Shown piece after piece: positions 50,141 to 59,459 of a DNA stretch of 64,000 bases (positions are counted from its first letter, which is position 1; the number at the start of each line of letters is the position of its first letter). This DNA comes from JACMLD01 sp044227095 (lineage in GTDB: Bacteria > Bacteroidota > Bacteroidia > Chitinophagales > Chitinophagaceae): the NCBI GenBank assembly GCA_044227095.1, contig JBGAFV010000002.1, positions 248,001 through 312,000 on the forward strand, given 5' to 3'. Below the pieces are notes generated by a model, which made no database searches, was not told where the DNA came from, and saw nothing but the letters and a program-made list of their open reading frames with translations. A program made the position numbers and the translations under genes.

Positions 50141-51258
50141 AAATGCTTTTCAAAAATCCTGTATTTCTTATACGGTTTTCCGTTTATGTCCTGGATGGCT
50201 TTGTTCATCAGGTAATTTTCTTCCAGTACCCAGGATGCTTCTGCTGTTGTGATGCCTTTCTTCACTACTTGTTTAATGATGTCTGCATAAAAAACAGTTT
50301 CAATACCCATCTTCCTGTACCCTTCTACTACACCAAGTGTTATAATGCGTATTTTTTTTATGCTCTTGCGCTGAAACAACAGTTTAAAAATGCCCGTTGG
50401 AAAAAGCCTTCCTTTTTTAATTGTTCTGAGAATATGGTTCACATCGGGTATTGCAAGGCTAAAACCAACCATCTTGCCATTATGTTCGGCAACAACGCAA
50501 AAATCTTTATCAAGGATCATTTTCAGATCCTTTGCCAGGTATTTAAATTCGTTTTCTGTCATGGGTACAAACCCAAGATTTTTATCCCATGCAGAATTGT
50601 ATATCTCTCTTATCTGGTCAGTTTCTTCCTTAAATTTTTTAAGGTTGATGGGGCGGAAAATGATTCCTCTTTTCTCCAGCCTGTCCTTTATCTGGTCTAC
50701 CGTTTTCAGCCTTCTTTCATCACGTTCTGCTACTACAAAATGATAGGCAATCAGGTCCATCTTTTTTTGAAAGCCCTGCTTCTCTATTAAGTTGCGGTAA
50801 TAAGGTTCATTAAAAGTCATCATTGCTACCGGTGGCGTATCAAACCCTTCTATCAGCAATGCGCAGGTTTCATTGGTTGATAAATTAACAGGGCCAATGA
50901 TAGTTTCTGCACCTTTTTCTTTCAGCCATTTTTCTGCTGCATTAAATAGCAGCGTAGCTGTTTCATCGTCGTTTATACAATCAAAAAAACCAAAAAAGCC
51001 ATCTTTGGCTTTGTTGAAGGTGTTGTGGTTGTTGTTTAATATAGCGGCAATTCTTCCAACTATTTTTGCACCATCGTAGGCAAGAAACAATTGTATAACC
51101 GAATGCTCGTGAAACGGGTGCTTGCCGGGTGAAAGGAGGTCCCTTTGCGCAATAAATAATTCTGAAACGTAGTTACTGTTGTTTTTGTATAGCTCAGGCC
51201 CAAAGTCAATAAAAGAGGCAAGCATTGACGATGAGCTTACGGCTTCAATTTTTTTCAT
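50137..51258 (-). CDS. GNAT-fold N-acyltransferase, ceramide synthase candidate
   Basis: The 373-residue protein has a GNAT-like core. GRIAAILNNNHNTF and FGFFDCINDDETATLLFNAA mark the first half, and the second half has FCVVAEHNGKMVGFSLAIPD and IRIITLGVVEGYRKMGIETV, a GNAT acyl-CoA-binding loop. Bacterial ceramide synthases are GNAT proteins encoded beside serine palmitoyltransferase. It overlaps both neighbours by 4 bp, so the three are translated as a unit. N-acylation of 3-ketosphinganine is the likely reaction. The name rests on context plus fold. Confidence 0.8.
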   Translation of the reverse strand: MKKIEAVSSSSMLASFIDFGPELYKNNSNYVSELFIAQRDLLSPGKHPFHEHSVIQLFLAYDGAKIVGRIAAILNNNHNTFNKAKDGFFGFFDCINDDETATLLFNAAEKWLKEKGAETIIGPVNLSTNETCALLIEGFDTPPVAMMTFNEPYYRNLIEKQGFQKKMDLIAYHFVVAERDERRLKTVDQIKDRLEKRGIIFRPINLKKFKEETDQIREIYNSAWDKNLGFVPMTENEFKYLAKDLKMILDKDFCVVAEHNGKMVGFSLAIPDVNHILRTIKKGRLFPTGIFKLLFQRKSIKKIRIITLGVVEGYRKMGIETVFYADIIKQVVKKGITTAEASWVLEENYLMNKAIQDINGKPYKKYRIFEKHL

Positions 51259-52460
51259 GCGTTTTGCTTAATAAGTTCCACACCGGCCACCTGTGCAGCG
51301 TTTACAAGCTTGTCTACCGCTTCTTCTATCTGTGCAAAAGTGTGCGTGGCCATCAAAGAAAACCGTATTAAAGAAGCGTCCGAGGGAACAGCGGGTGATA
51401 CAACAGGGTTTACAAATACGCCGTTTTGTTCAAGATATTTGGTAAACATAAACGTCTTTGCATTGTCCCTGATATATATGGGAAGAATAGGGCTTTCTGT
51501 AGCACCAAGATCGAAGCCATTTTCTTCCAGTAGTTTTTTTGCGTAACGGGTATTGTTCCAGAGATTATCCATATGGTGTGGCTCATGCTCAATAATGTTA
51601 AGCGCTGCCAATGCACTTGCGGCAGAAGCAGGCGTTATGCTTGCGCTGAAGATAAGTGCCCTTGCAGTATGCCTCAGGTAATCTATGGTAGCTGCATCAC
51701 CTGCAATAAAACCACCCAGTGATGCAAGTGATTTGCTGAAGGTGCCCATTATTAAATCCACACTATTTGTAAGTCCGAAATGAGAAGCCGCACCAGCACC
51801 TTTTTCTCCAATAACACCAAGACTATGCGCATCATCCACCATAATATTGGCGCCATATTTATCGGCCAGTTCTACTATTTCGGGCAGTTTGGCTATATCG
51901 CCTTCCATACTAAAAATACCATCTACTACAATCAGTTTAATAGAACTGTCGGGAAGATTTGAAAGCTTTTGTTCAAGATCGGCCATATTGTTATGGCGGT
52001 ATTTGATTGCTTTTGCAAAAGACAGGCGGCTGCCATCAATAATAGAAGCATGATCGTATTCATCCAGCAGCAGGTAATCGTTGCGGCCTACCACACTGGA
52101 AAGTACACCCAGGTTTACCTGGAAACCAGTGCTAAAGGTAAGTGCGTCTTCCTTGCCGGTAAATTTGGCAAGGCGCTGTTCAAGTTCTATGTGTATATCC
52201 AGTGTACCATTCAGGAAACGAGAACCGGCACAACCAGAACCGTATTTTTCAATCGCTTTTTTTCCAGCTTCCTTAATCAGCGGGTGACTGGTAAGACCCA
52301 GGTAAGAATTGGAACCAAACATTAGCATGCGTTTGCCATTCATTTTCACTTCGGTATCCTGGCCCGATTCTATTACCCTGAAATAAGGGTATAAATTGCT
52401 GGCTTTCACTTCCTCCACATCTTTATACCTTGCTATTTTCTGCTGTAGGTTTTTTTGCAT
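51255..52460 (-). CDS. spt: Serine palmitoyltransferase (alpha-oxoamine synthase family)
   Basis: The 401-residue PLP enzyme of the alpha-oxoamine synthase family has DDAHSLGVIGEKGAGAA with the PLP-contacting Asp-His, and GTFSKSLASLGGF with the Schiff-base Lys243. YGSGCAGSRFLNGTLDIHIE lies near the substrate site. The family also includes 2-amino-3-ketobutyrate ligase and 8-amino-7-oxononanoate synthase. The downstream ceramide genes and operon overlap select serine palmitoyltransferase, which condenses serine with an acyl-CoA to 3-ketosphinganine. It is the first gene of a ten-gene operon and sets the entry of the pathway. Confidence 0.88.
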   Translation of the reverse strand: MQKNLQQKIARYKDVEEVKASNLYPYFRVIESGQDTEVKMNGKRMLMFGSNSYLGLTSHPLIKEAGKKAIEKYGSGCAGSRFLNGTLDIHIELEQRLAKFTGKEDALTFSTGFQVNLGVLSSVVGRNDYLLLDEYDHASIIDGSRLSFAKAIKYRHNNMADLEQKLSNLPDSSIKLIVVDGIFSMEGDIAKLPEIVELADKYGANIMVDDAHSLGVIGEKGAGAASHFGLTNSVDLIMGTFSKSLASLGGFIAGDAATIDYLRHTARALIFSASITPASAASALAALNIIEHEPHHMDNLWNNTRYAKKLLEENGFDLGATESPILPIYIRDNAKTFMFTKYLEQNGVFVNPVVSPAVPSDASLIRFSLMATHTFAQIEEAVDKLVNAAQVAGVELIKQNA

Positions 52461-52979
52461 TGGGTAATTTCTTTTCTTGTAAAAGAATCTGTTTTATTAA
52501 CGAAATAATAGACCGGCAAAAATACTTGTATTTTTGAACATAAGTGAATTTTAGTCAAAAATATAAGCATAATACCCGTTACAGTCACTCACTTTTTTGC
52601 AAAAGCGGTGTTTTTGTCAAATCATTTCTAGTATAAGGCTGTTTTGTCTTTAAAGGGGACGGGGTCATTAATCTTTTAAAAAGGGAATACCTGATTTTCT
52701 CACGTTGTTGATTTATCAAATATCTGTTATTAATTTTTTATGAACAAAGTTGATGGCAAGAATTTGATCGTAATTCCTCAATAATTAACATGAAAAAGCA
52801 GCACCTGCTACCCGCCCGTCTTTTTTGTGGGAACAATTGCAGCGTTTCTAATCATGAGATTCCTGCAACTAATTAATTTTCAATGCTGTAAACTATTCTG
52901 ATTCAATTGCATCTTTTGCAGCAACAATTGCTGCCGTTCACCTGCTGTTTTCGTAAACTTGCATAAAATACAAGACCGG
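52461..52979. other. Divergent promoter region of the sphingolipid operon
   Basis: These 519 bp contain no credible gene. A Bacteroidota -7-like element, TATTTTTG (TAnnTTTG), is read on the minus strand from 52524 to 52517, about 60 bp upstream of the serine palmitoyltransferase start. I found no clean -33 partner at standard spacing. Nothing repeated stands out. Confidence 0.5.
52517..52524 (-). promoter_or_regulatory. Candidate -7 element of the sphingolipid operon
   Basis: TATTTTTG fits the Bacteroidota -7 consensus TAnnTTTG. It is about 57 bp upstream of the first gene's ATG. No matching -33 TTG at the usual 19-21 bp was found, so this remains a weak call. Confidence 0.3.
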
Positions 52980-54230
52980 ATGCCCACAGATATAAAATGC
53001 CCCAATTGCGGCCATCATTTTCCGATGGAAGAAGCCTTGTCTGACGAGATTAAAAAAGATCTACGGGAGCAAATGCAGGCATACAAAAAACAAAAAGATA
53101 CCGAACTGGCAAAAAAAGAAACCGAGTTTGCCAATCTCGCTGCAAAAAAAGACGCCGAATTTGCCCAAACCCTTCAGCAGGAGAAAATACAATTGCAGCA
53201 ATCGCTGGAAGCTAACCTCCGCAAAACCATAGCAACAGATTTTGAAAACAAAGTTCAGTTGCTTGAACAAAACAATAAAGACAACGAAGAAAAATTAAAA
53301 CTGGCCCGTCAAAAAGAACTGGAGTTTTTACAAAAAGAACAAGCCCTAAAAAATAAAGAAGCCGAACTGGAAATTTCTATTCAGAAAAAATTGCAGGAAG
53401 AACGCAGCAAACTTTCTGAAGAGCTGCGCAAACTGGAAGAACAAAAAAGTGCAGCCAAAGAAAATGATTACCAGTTGCGTTTAAAAGAACTGGAAAAGCA
53501 GTTGGACGATCAGAAAAAACTGGCAGAAGAAATGCGCCGCAAAGCAGAACAAGGTTCTATGCAAATGCAGGGAGAAGTACAGGAACTTGCACTGGAAGCT
53601 ATGTTGCAGGCAGCATTTCCTTTTGATGTAATTACCGAAGTTGGTAAAGGCGTTAGGGGTGCAGACTGTATACAAACGGTAAGAAATAATTTTGGGCAAG
53701 AGTGTGGCAAAATCATTTATGAGAGCAAACGCACGAATAATTTTTCAGCCGACTGGATTGAAAAATTAAAAGCCGATATGCGCAGCAGCGGGGCAGACAT
53801 AGCTGTAATAGTAACACAAGCTATGCCCAAAGACATGGATGGGTTTGGAGAAAAAAATGGCGTATGGATTTGCCAGTTTACGGAAGCAAGGGCAATGATT
53901 GCTTTGCTTCGCGATAGCATTATAAGAATTTACACAGCAACAAAAAGCCAGCAAAACCGTGGCGATAAAATGCATTTGCTATATGATTACCTTACCGGAA
54001 ATGAATTTGCTGAACAATGGAAGGCAGTACGCGAAGGTTTTATGAGCATGAAACTATCCATACAACGTGAACGTGATGCCATGGAAAAATTATGGAAGGC
54101 AAGAGAGAAGCAACTTGAAAAAGTTATGCTGAATGCTGCACATATACGCGGCTCCATAGAAGGCATTGCAGGCCAGGATAATATTGATCTGGCGTTAACG
54201 GATGAAGAAGATGATAAATTGCTGGATTAG
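52980..54230 (+). CDS. DUF2130 domain protein with zinc finger and coiled coil
   Basis: ATG 52980 is preferred (416 residues) because upstream only a TTG is in frame. It starts PTDIKCPNCGHHFPMEEALS, a single CxxC zinc-finger-like element, then a long charged coiled coil at about 25-195 rich in lysine, glutamate and glutamine. The DUF2130 core follows at about 200-375 (EVQELALEAMLQAAFPFDVI, then ECGKIIYESKRTNNFSADWI). The core has a PD-(D/E)xK-nuclease-like IYESK strand. Family members are widespread and mostly unstudied. Monocistronic. Confidence 0.87.
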   Translation: MPTDIKCPNCGHHFPMEEALSDEIKKDLREQMQAYKKQKDTELAKKETEFANLAAKKDAEFAQTLQQEKIQLQQSLEANLRKTIATDFENKVQLLEQNNKDNEEKLKLARQKELEFLQKEQALKNKEAELEISIQKKLQEERSKLSEELRKLEEQKSAAKENDYQLRLKELEKQLDDQKKLAEEMRRKAEQGSMQMQGEVQELALEAMLQAAFPFDVITEVGKGVRGADCIQTVRNNFGQECGKIIYESKRTNNFSADWIEKLKADMRSSGADIAVIVTQAMPKDMDGFGEKNGVWICQFTEARAMIALLRDSIIRIYTATKSQQNRGDKMHLLYDYLTGNEFAEQWKAVREGFMSMKLSIQRERDAMEKLWKAREKQLEKVMLNAAHIRGSIEGIAGQDNIDLALTDEEDDKLLD

Positions 54231-54442
54231 CTGTGAGCTTTTAGCCATTAACTGCAAGCTGTTAGCTACAAGTTGGAAGCAGGAAACAAATTGCTTTATT
54301 GGTTTTATAGCTCATACAATAGCTGTGAACTTTTAGCCATTAGCTGCAAGAAAGAAAGAAAGAAATTGCATTGTTGTTTATTGATTACAATCTTCATCAC
54401 TAGTCAAATTAAAGCTTGCAGCTAACAGCTAATAGCTTGTAC
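54231..54442. repeat. AGCT-rich intergenic repeat
   Basis: Words such as GCTTTTAGCCATTAACTGCA, AAGCTGTTAGCTACAAG and AGCTTGCAGCTAACAGCTAA fill the 212-bp gap between the DUF2130 stop and the phosphopantetheinyl transferase stop. The same words appear at 41.2, 60.2, 61.0-61.5 and 63.9 kb. No gene seen. Confidence 0.8.
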
Positions 54443-55105
54443 TCACGTATGCAGCCACGCCAACACAAACCCGCCAAATATTTTTGCATTTACAGTAAAA
54501 TACCGCATTTCATTTTTTGTAAATAGAAACGGTAAAGAAATCAGTTCATCATCAGAAAAACTGATGGCACCATTTAATTGCATATGCTGCCTGAAATCCA
54601 TTTGCCCTGCACCATACCATTTAAAAATTGTTTCTTTAGCACTCCATATCATTGTTAGAAATTCCTGTTCCAATTTTTCTTCAAGTCCAAATTGTTCAAG
54701 AAAATCGCGGTATTCATCATTAAGGAATAACAACTCATCTCCATTGGTAAATTTATGTTTTACACGTTCAATCTTTGGCGTTACCAATTCAATATCTATC
54801 CCTACCCTTTCATTTTTACTAACTATGGCAGCAGCAAAATCGCCACAATGAGAAATGGAAAAATGGTATTGCTCATTTTCCAAAAATGGTTTGCGTGTAT
54901 CGGCTACCAGTATTTCTTCTAACGGAAAACCTGTAAATAAAAAAGGCAACAGGTAGCGGCCTGCAAGGTGTTGCAATCTTTTATGCGGATGCGAAACATC
55001 TTTTTTTAGCGGCACTTTTTCAAGAAAAAAAGATTCCGGTTCGGCAATATGCCATACCGCCAGCTTTGTTGACTCGTTGATATTATGTTGATAAACCAGT
55101 GGCAA
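54443..55105 (-). CDS. 4'-phosphopantetheinyl transferase
   Basis: The 220-residue protein starts at TTG 55105 (PLVYQHNINESTKLAVWHI, a typical N-terminus in this group). It has the diagnostic GIDIELVTPKIERV (metal-binding Asp-x-Glu, about 117-119) and WSAKETIFKWYG (about 154-165), the two motifs of Sfp/AcpS-type enzymes. It moves phosphopantetheine from CoA to acyl or peptidyl carrier proteins. No carrier or synthase gene is adjacent. The TTG start is supported because no ATG is found near it. Confidence 0.92.
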   Translation of the reverse strand: MPLVYQHNINESTKLAVWHIAEPESFFLEKVPLKKDVSHPHKRLQHLAGRYLLPFLFTGFPLEEILVADTRKPFLENEQYHFSISHCGDFAAAIVSKNERVGIDIELVTPKIERVKHKFTNGDELLFLNDEYRDFLEQFGLEEKLEQEFLTMIWSAKETIFKWYGAGQMDFRQHMQLNGAISFSDDELISLPFLFTKNEMRYFTVNAKIFGGFVLAWLHT

Positions 55106-55177
55106 TTAAACAATTTAAGGTTTAGCTTGCAGATTTAAGACTAATTTTTTGTTCATCAAAACCCAACTTGCTTTATA

Positions 55178-55714
55178 ATGATTTTGTCTGATTCAAGAAT
55201 ACTGGAAGAAATAGAAAAAGGAACCATTAAAATTGACCCCTATACAAGGGAATGTCTCGGAAGTAATTCATACGATGTTCATTTAGGCAAATGGCTTGCC
55301 AAATACAAAGACGAAATACTTGATGCAAAAAAGCATAACCAGATAGAATATTTTGAAATACCTGATGAAGGATTCATTTTACAACCACAGGTTTTTTACC
55401 TGGGGGTAACGCAGGAATACACAGAAACGCATGCACATGTTCCTTTCCTGGAAGGCAAATCATCTACCGGAAGGCTGGGTATAGACATACATGCTACTGC
55501 CGGTAAAGGTGATGTTGGTTTTTGCGGCAACTGGACACTGGAAATTTCTGTAAAACAACCTGTGCGCATATACAAATACATGCCTATTGGCCAGCTAATT
55601 TATTTTCCGGTAGAAGGAGAAATTGAAGTTGCCTACAACAAAAAGAAAAATGCAAAGTATAGCGGCCAACCCAATAAACCAATAGAAAGCATGATGTGGA
55701 AGAACGCTTTTTAA
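55178..55714 (+). CDS. dcd: dCTP deaminase
   Basis: The 178-residue protein has SNSYDVHLGKWLAKY, LEGKSSTGRLGIDIHATAGK (active-site region with the catalytic glutamate near residue 129) and GFCGNWTLEISVKQPVRIYK, all standard dCTP deaminase blocks. It converts dCTP to dUTP, feeding dTMP synthesis. The full length matches the family. No operon partner in the same direction. Such enzymes can also serve in anti-phage nucleotide depletion, but this one looks housekeeping. Confidence 0.94.
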   Translation: MILSDSRILEEIEKGTIKIDPYTRECLGSNSYDVHLGKWLAKYKDEILDAKKHNQIEYFEIPDEGFILQPQVFYLGVTQEYTETHAHVPFLEGKSSTGRLGIDIHATAGKGDVGFCGNWTLEISVKQPVRIYKYMPIGQLIYFPVEGEIEVAYNKKKNAKYSGQPNKPIESMMWKNAF

Positions 55715-56002
55715 ACTTTAGGCGTAAGACGACAATGGTGAGTTGCCAAAGTATCGGTTAGCAAACGCTAACTTATATTTTCGTTTGTTATCGGTTATAT
55801 ATTTTTTATCCCGGCTTCAGTTATTTTAGCATCATTCTTGCGTCGCACACTTCAAGTGCATATCATTACTCAACATTTTTTAAAATCGCCGCTTTATATT
55901 CATTTTCCGCCACGGGTTTCACCCGTAGCTATTTATACTGCGCCCTTTCAGGGCTTTGCTTAAAGAATAAATCACCTTGCATTTCCAATAATTATTCACG
56001 AC
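55715..56002. repeat. Intergenic region with interspersed repeat and two hairpins
   Basis: One copy of the GCGTCGCAC repeat is at 55829-55857. It is preceded by TATTTTTTATCCCGGCTTCA, as in the inverted copy near 60.4 kb. Downstream, ACGGGT-TTC-ACCCGT (55912-55926) and GCCCT-TTC-AGGGC (55942-55954) are two hairpins with the same TTC loop. This gap lies between two convergent genes (dcd and tspO). Confidence 0.75.
55829..55857 (+). repeat. Interspersed repeat, GCGTCGCAC family, copy 2
   Basis: AGCATCATTCTTGCGTCGCA followed by CACTTCAAG. Shares GCGTCGCACACTT with the copies at 38841-38866 and 60395-60416. Confidence 0.75.
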
Positions 56003-56473
56003 TCACGCATTCATTTGCCAGATTGCATAATTTAAAATTGAAGCAAAACTTACCCAGCAGATGTATGGCACTAACAGCCACGCAGCTGTTTTATTTATCC
56101 TGCTGAAAACAACAATGGTAATAAAGATGCACAACCACAGCAATATAATGTCTGCAAATGCCAATCCTATTTTATGCTGGTTGAAAAAAATGTAAGACCA
56201 TGCAAAGTTTAGTATAAACTGAATGATGAAAATAACAATCGCAGCACGTTTTGTACTTGATGCAGGTGATTTCCAAATCATGTAGAAAGCAATACCCATT
56301 AAGAGATAAAGTGTAGTCCACACAGGCGCAAATAACCAGTTGGGCGGGTTCCACGATGGCTTGTTTAATTGTACAAACCATGTTTCAATTTCAGTTGCTG
56401 TAAAAATACCGCCCAGTAAACCCAGGCCTACAGTTAATGCAATGGAAATAATCAGTTTTATAGTATTGTTCAT
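56003..56473 (-). CDS. tspO: TspO/MBR-family tryptophan-rich sensory protein
   Basis: The 156-residue protein has about five membrane helices. The conserved NKPSWNPPNWLFAPVWTTLY (about 36-55) and YLLMGIAFYMIW blocks and the WAGSxxx-equivalent FNQHKIGLAFADIILLW are family hallmarks. TspO proteins bind tetrapyrroles and affect porphyrin handling and stress. It is a single gene, convergent with dcd and about 80 bp from the DUF3810 gene on the same strand. Confidence 0.93.
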   Translation of the reverse strand: MNNTIKLIISIALTVGLGLLGGIFTATEIETWFVQLNKPSWNPPNWLFAPVWTTLYLLMGIAFYMIWKSPASSTKRAAIVIFIIQFILNFAWSYIFFNQHKIGLAFADIILLWLCIFITIVVFSRINKTAAWLLVPYICWVSFASILNYAIWQMNA

Positions 56474-56551
56474 ATTTTATATGACGGATAATAATGGTAT
56501 GCCGCCACCATCTGATTTATCAATTGTTATACCAATCACACTTGTGCAAAT

Positions 56552-57631
56552 TTACAACGCAGCTTCCCCATACTTCTTATAATAGGCGATTAAAAAAGCC
56601 ATCACTTCATTATAACTCTGCATACCTGATGGTTGTTCATTTGCTTTTAAATATTGGCCGTATAAACTTCTTATATAAGGTTCTATTGGATTCTCATAAC
56701 CATCATAAAATTTGCGTAAAGCAAGAATATCTTTTTTTACCTGCAAAGGTTTTCTTTCAATCAATGCTTTTGCTTTAATACTATCGCGGCCATACAATTC
56801 GCGGATGCCATAATTATACAAATCGAAATAAACAGAATAAATAAATGCTGGTTGCGCAGATGATTTACCCGAAAGATAACCTGCAAAATTGGCTTCATTT
56901 TCTTTAGCATAACCAAGCTGGTGCCCCATTTCATGACAAGTAGTAAAAGGCTGAATAAAAACAGGAACAGTTGTATTAACCTGCGCCTCGCCGGTAAAAG
57001 GGTTATAATAACCAGAATAACCCATATAATTGCCCAGGTAACTGTACAAAGAAGGTTTTACGCTTTTTACAGAATAAGAAAACTGCGGGTATTTAGGTGT
57101 TGCCAATTGGTAATCTGTAAAAGCTTCTGTAAACAATGCTTTTTTATTGAGATAGTTATTTCTCGTTTGCAAAGCGTTGGTATGGCTGCTGTCGAGTCTT
57201 TTTACAATAATGCCCATTACCTGTTCCAGTTCTTCGGTTGAATAAGGCTTCATTTCCAGTTGCATCTGGTAAGCCATGCCGAGGCGGTTATAATTCAGTC
57301 CCCAAAAAAGATTAAATACAACGTACACCAGCAATGCAATTGCAAGTAACCTCGAAAAACTTTGCTTTAAAAAAACTTTATCCGCTTTTTTCCTGATAAT
57401 TGTTTTGAAAAACGAAACTATTTTTACAATAAGGTATATCGTTGCAAAAGCATACAAAATATCGCCGACGCTAAATGGTATCCATCCAAATAAAAACCGC
57501 TGTACAATACTAATTAAAGGATAAATGCCATTAGAATAATATCGCTCTACTGCAAAAGGAAAAAAAGCAGCAATCCTAATTATTATTGCAAGCGTTGCCA
57601 GTATTAGCCATCGTTTCTTTATGCCTTTCAT
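56552..57631 (-). CDS. DUF3810 zinc-metalloprotease-like membrane protein
   Basis: The 359-residue protein has N-terminal membrane helices at about 10-26, 50-70 and 93-112, then a soluble part with HEMGHQLGYAKENEANFAGY (HExxH at about 233-237, third ligand candidate E in ENEANF). This is the DUF3810 pattern. The active-site sequence suggests a zinc peptidase acting at or outside the membrane, target unknown. It is transcribed in the same direction as tspO downstream. Confidence 0.88.
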   Translation of the reverse strand: MKGIKKRWLILATLAIIIRIAAFFPFAVERYYSNGIYPLISIVQRFLFGWIPFSVGDILYAFATIYLIVKIVSFFKTIIRKKADKVFLKQSFSRLLAIALLVYVVFNLFWGLNYNRLGMAYQMQLEMKPYSTEELEQVMGIIVKRLDSSHTNALQTRNNYLNKKALFTEAFTDYQLATPKYPQFSYSVKSVKPSLYSYLGNYMGYSGYYNPFTGEAQVNTTVPVFIQPFTTCHEMGHQLGYAKENEANFAGYLSGKSSAQPAFIYSVYFDLYNYGIRELYGRDSIKAKALIERKPLQVKKDILALRKFYDGYENPIEPYIRSLYGQYLKANEQPSGMQSYNEVMAFLIAYYKKYGEAAL

Positions 57632-57774
57632 GCATCAAATGTATACTTCCTGTTTCAAAATATTCAATACATGGCAAACAGGTGCACAGGCTTAACAAAA
57701 AGTTTTTGATTCATTTTTAATTGCTAAAGCGCCTACTTTTGCTTAACGGGTATATTTCTTACAAACCAATTTGC

Positions 57775-59406
57775 ATGAACATAGAATCGAACAAGAATGA
57801 AGATGCCATAAAACTGCTGCTAAGTCAGCTGCAGCAACGCTTTGCCTCTGTGGTGCTGGGCGGTGGTAAAAAAGCAATAGAAAAACAACGTGAAAAAAAC
57901 AAACTCACTCCAAGGGAAAGAATAGAATACCTGCGTGATACTGATAAACCATTTATAGAAATTGGTGCATTTGCAGGTTATGAAATGTATGAAGAACAAG
58001 GAGGCTGCCCCAGTGGTGGAACAGTTGCAGGCGTAGGTTATATAAGCGGAAGGCAATGCGTAATCGTTGCTAACGATCAAACAGTAAAAGCAGGTGCATG
58101 GTTTCCAATTACCGGCAAAAAAAACCTGCGCATGCAGGAAATAGCAATGGAAAATCATTTGCCTGTTATTTATTTGGTAGATAGTGCGGGGGTTTTTTTG
58201 CCTATGCAGGATGAGATTTTTCCGGACAAGGAACATTTTGGAAGAATTTTTCGCAACAATGCTGTAATGAGTGCAATGGGTATTACCCAGATTGCAGCAG
58301 TGATGGGACCATGTGTTGCAGGCGGTGCTTATCTGCCTATTATGAGCGATGAAACATTAATGGTAGAAGGAAATGGATCCATTTTTTTAGCAGGCCCTTA
58401 TCTTGTAAAAGCCGCTATTGGAGAAGATACAGATGCAGAAACCCTTGGCGGCGCAGTTACCCATACAGAACTGAGCGGCATTGCCGATTATAAATTTGCA
58501 ACGGAACAGGAATGCCTCGACCAGGTTAAGAAGATCATCTCCAAACTTGGCCACAATAATGAAAGTGCAGGCTTTAATAAAATTGAAACCAAAGATCCCA
58601 TTAGAAAACCTGAAGCCATTTATAGCATTATGGCCGAAGGAAATACCAAGCCCTACGATATAACAGAGATGATTGAGTGCATTACAGACAGTTCATCCTT
58701 TGAACCGTTTAAAAAAGATTATGGCAAAACCATAGTATGTGGTTATGCAAGAATTGGCGGATGGGCAGTAGGCATTGTTGCCAACCAGCGGCTGATTGTA
58801 AAAAATAAAAAAGGTGAAATGCAATTGGGCGGTGTTATTTATAACGACAGTGCAGATAAAGCTGCACGTTTTATAATGAACTGCAACCAGAAAAAAATTC
58901 CTTTGGTTTTCTTGCAGGATGTAACTGGTTTTATGGTTGGTTCAAGAAGCGAACATAGCGGCATTATAAAAGACGGTGCTAAACTTGTAAATGCTGTTGC
59001 TAATTCTGTTGTTCCAAAAATTACGATCATTATTGGCAATTCTTTTGGCGCTGGCAATTATGCCATGTGCGGCAAAGCTTACGATCCTCGTTTTATTTAC
59101 GCATGGCCTACTGCAAAAATTGCAGTGATGGGTGGAGATCAGGCAGCAAAAACATTAATGCAAATACAGGTAGCTGCATTAAAATCAAAAGGCAAAACCA
59201 TTTCTGCAGAAGAAGAAAAAAAATTGCTGGACGAAATAAAAGATCGCTACGAAAAACAAACCAGTCCTTATTATGCAGCTGCAAGGTTATGGGTTGATGG
59301 AATTATTGACCCGGCAGAAACGCGGCATATCATTATAGAAGCAATACATGCTGCTAATCATAACCCCAATATACCTGCATTTAAAACAGGTGTTTTACAG
59401 GTATAG
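57775..59406 (+). CDS. Acyl-CoA carboxylase beta (carboxyltransferase) subunit
   Basis: ATG 57775 (543 residues) is preferred over the TTG at 57721. Crotonase-fold blocks are present twice: SGGTVAGVGYISGRQCVIVA with GPCVAGGAYLPIMSDE in the first half, and FLQDVTGFMVGSRSE with GNSFGAGNYAMCGKAYDPRF in the second. This is the beta subunit plan of methylcrotonyl- and propionyl-CoA carboxylases. It carboxylates an acyl-CoA using carboxybiotin from an alpha subunit that is not nearby. The pattern FVSLVDSAG-like YLVDSAGVFLPMQDE favours methylcrotonyl-CoA carboxylase. Confidence 0.93.
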   Translation: MNIESNKNEDAIKLLLSQLQQRFASVVLGGGKKAIEKQREKNKLTPRERIEYLRDTDKPFIEIGAFAGYEMYEEQGGCPSGGTVAGVGYISGRQCVIVANDQTVKAGAWFPITGKKNLRMQEIAMENHLPVIYLVDSAGVFLPMQDEIFPDKEHFGRIFRNNAVMSAMGITQIAAVMGPCVAGGAYLPIMSDETLMVEGNGSIFLAGPYLVKAAIGEDTDAETLGGAVTHTELSGIADYKFATEQECLDQVKKIISKLGHNNESAGFNKIETKDPIRKPEAIYSIMAEGNTKPYDITEMIECITDSSSFEPFKKDYGKTIVCGYARIGGWAVGIVANQRLIVKNKKGEMQLGGVIYNDSADKAARFIMNCNQKKIPLVFLQDVTGFMVGSRSEHSGIIKDGAKLVNAVANSVVPKITIIIGNSFGAGNYAMCGKAYDPRFIYAWPTAKIAVMGGDQAAKTLMQIQVAALKSKGKTISAEEEKKLLDEIKDRYEKQTSPYYAAARLWVDGIIDPAETRHIIIEAIHAANHNPNIPAFKTGVLQV

Positions 59407-59459
59407 TGAGTGGATAATACTTTTATATCAATTTTACGATCTTATAAAACCAAAACAAA

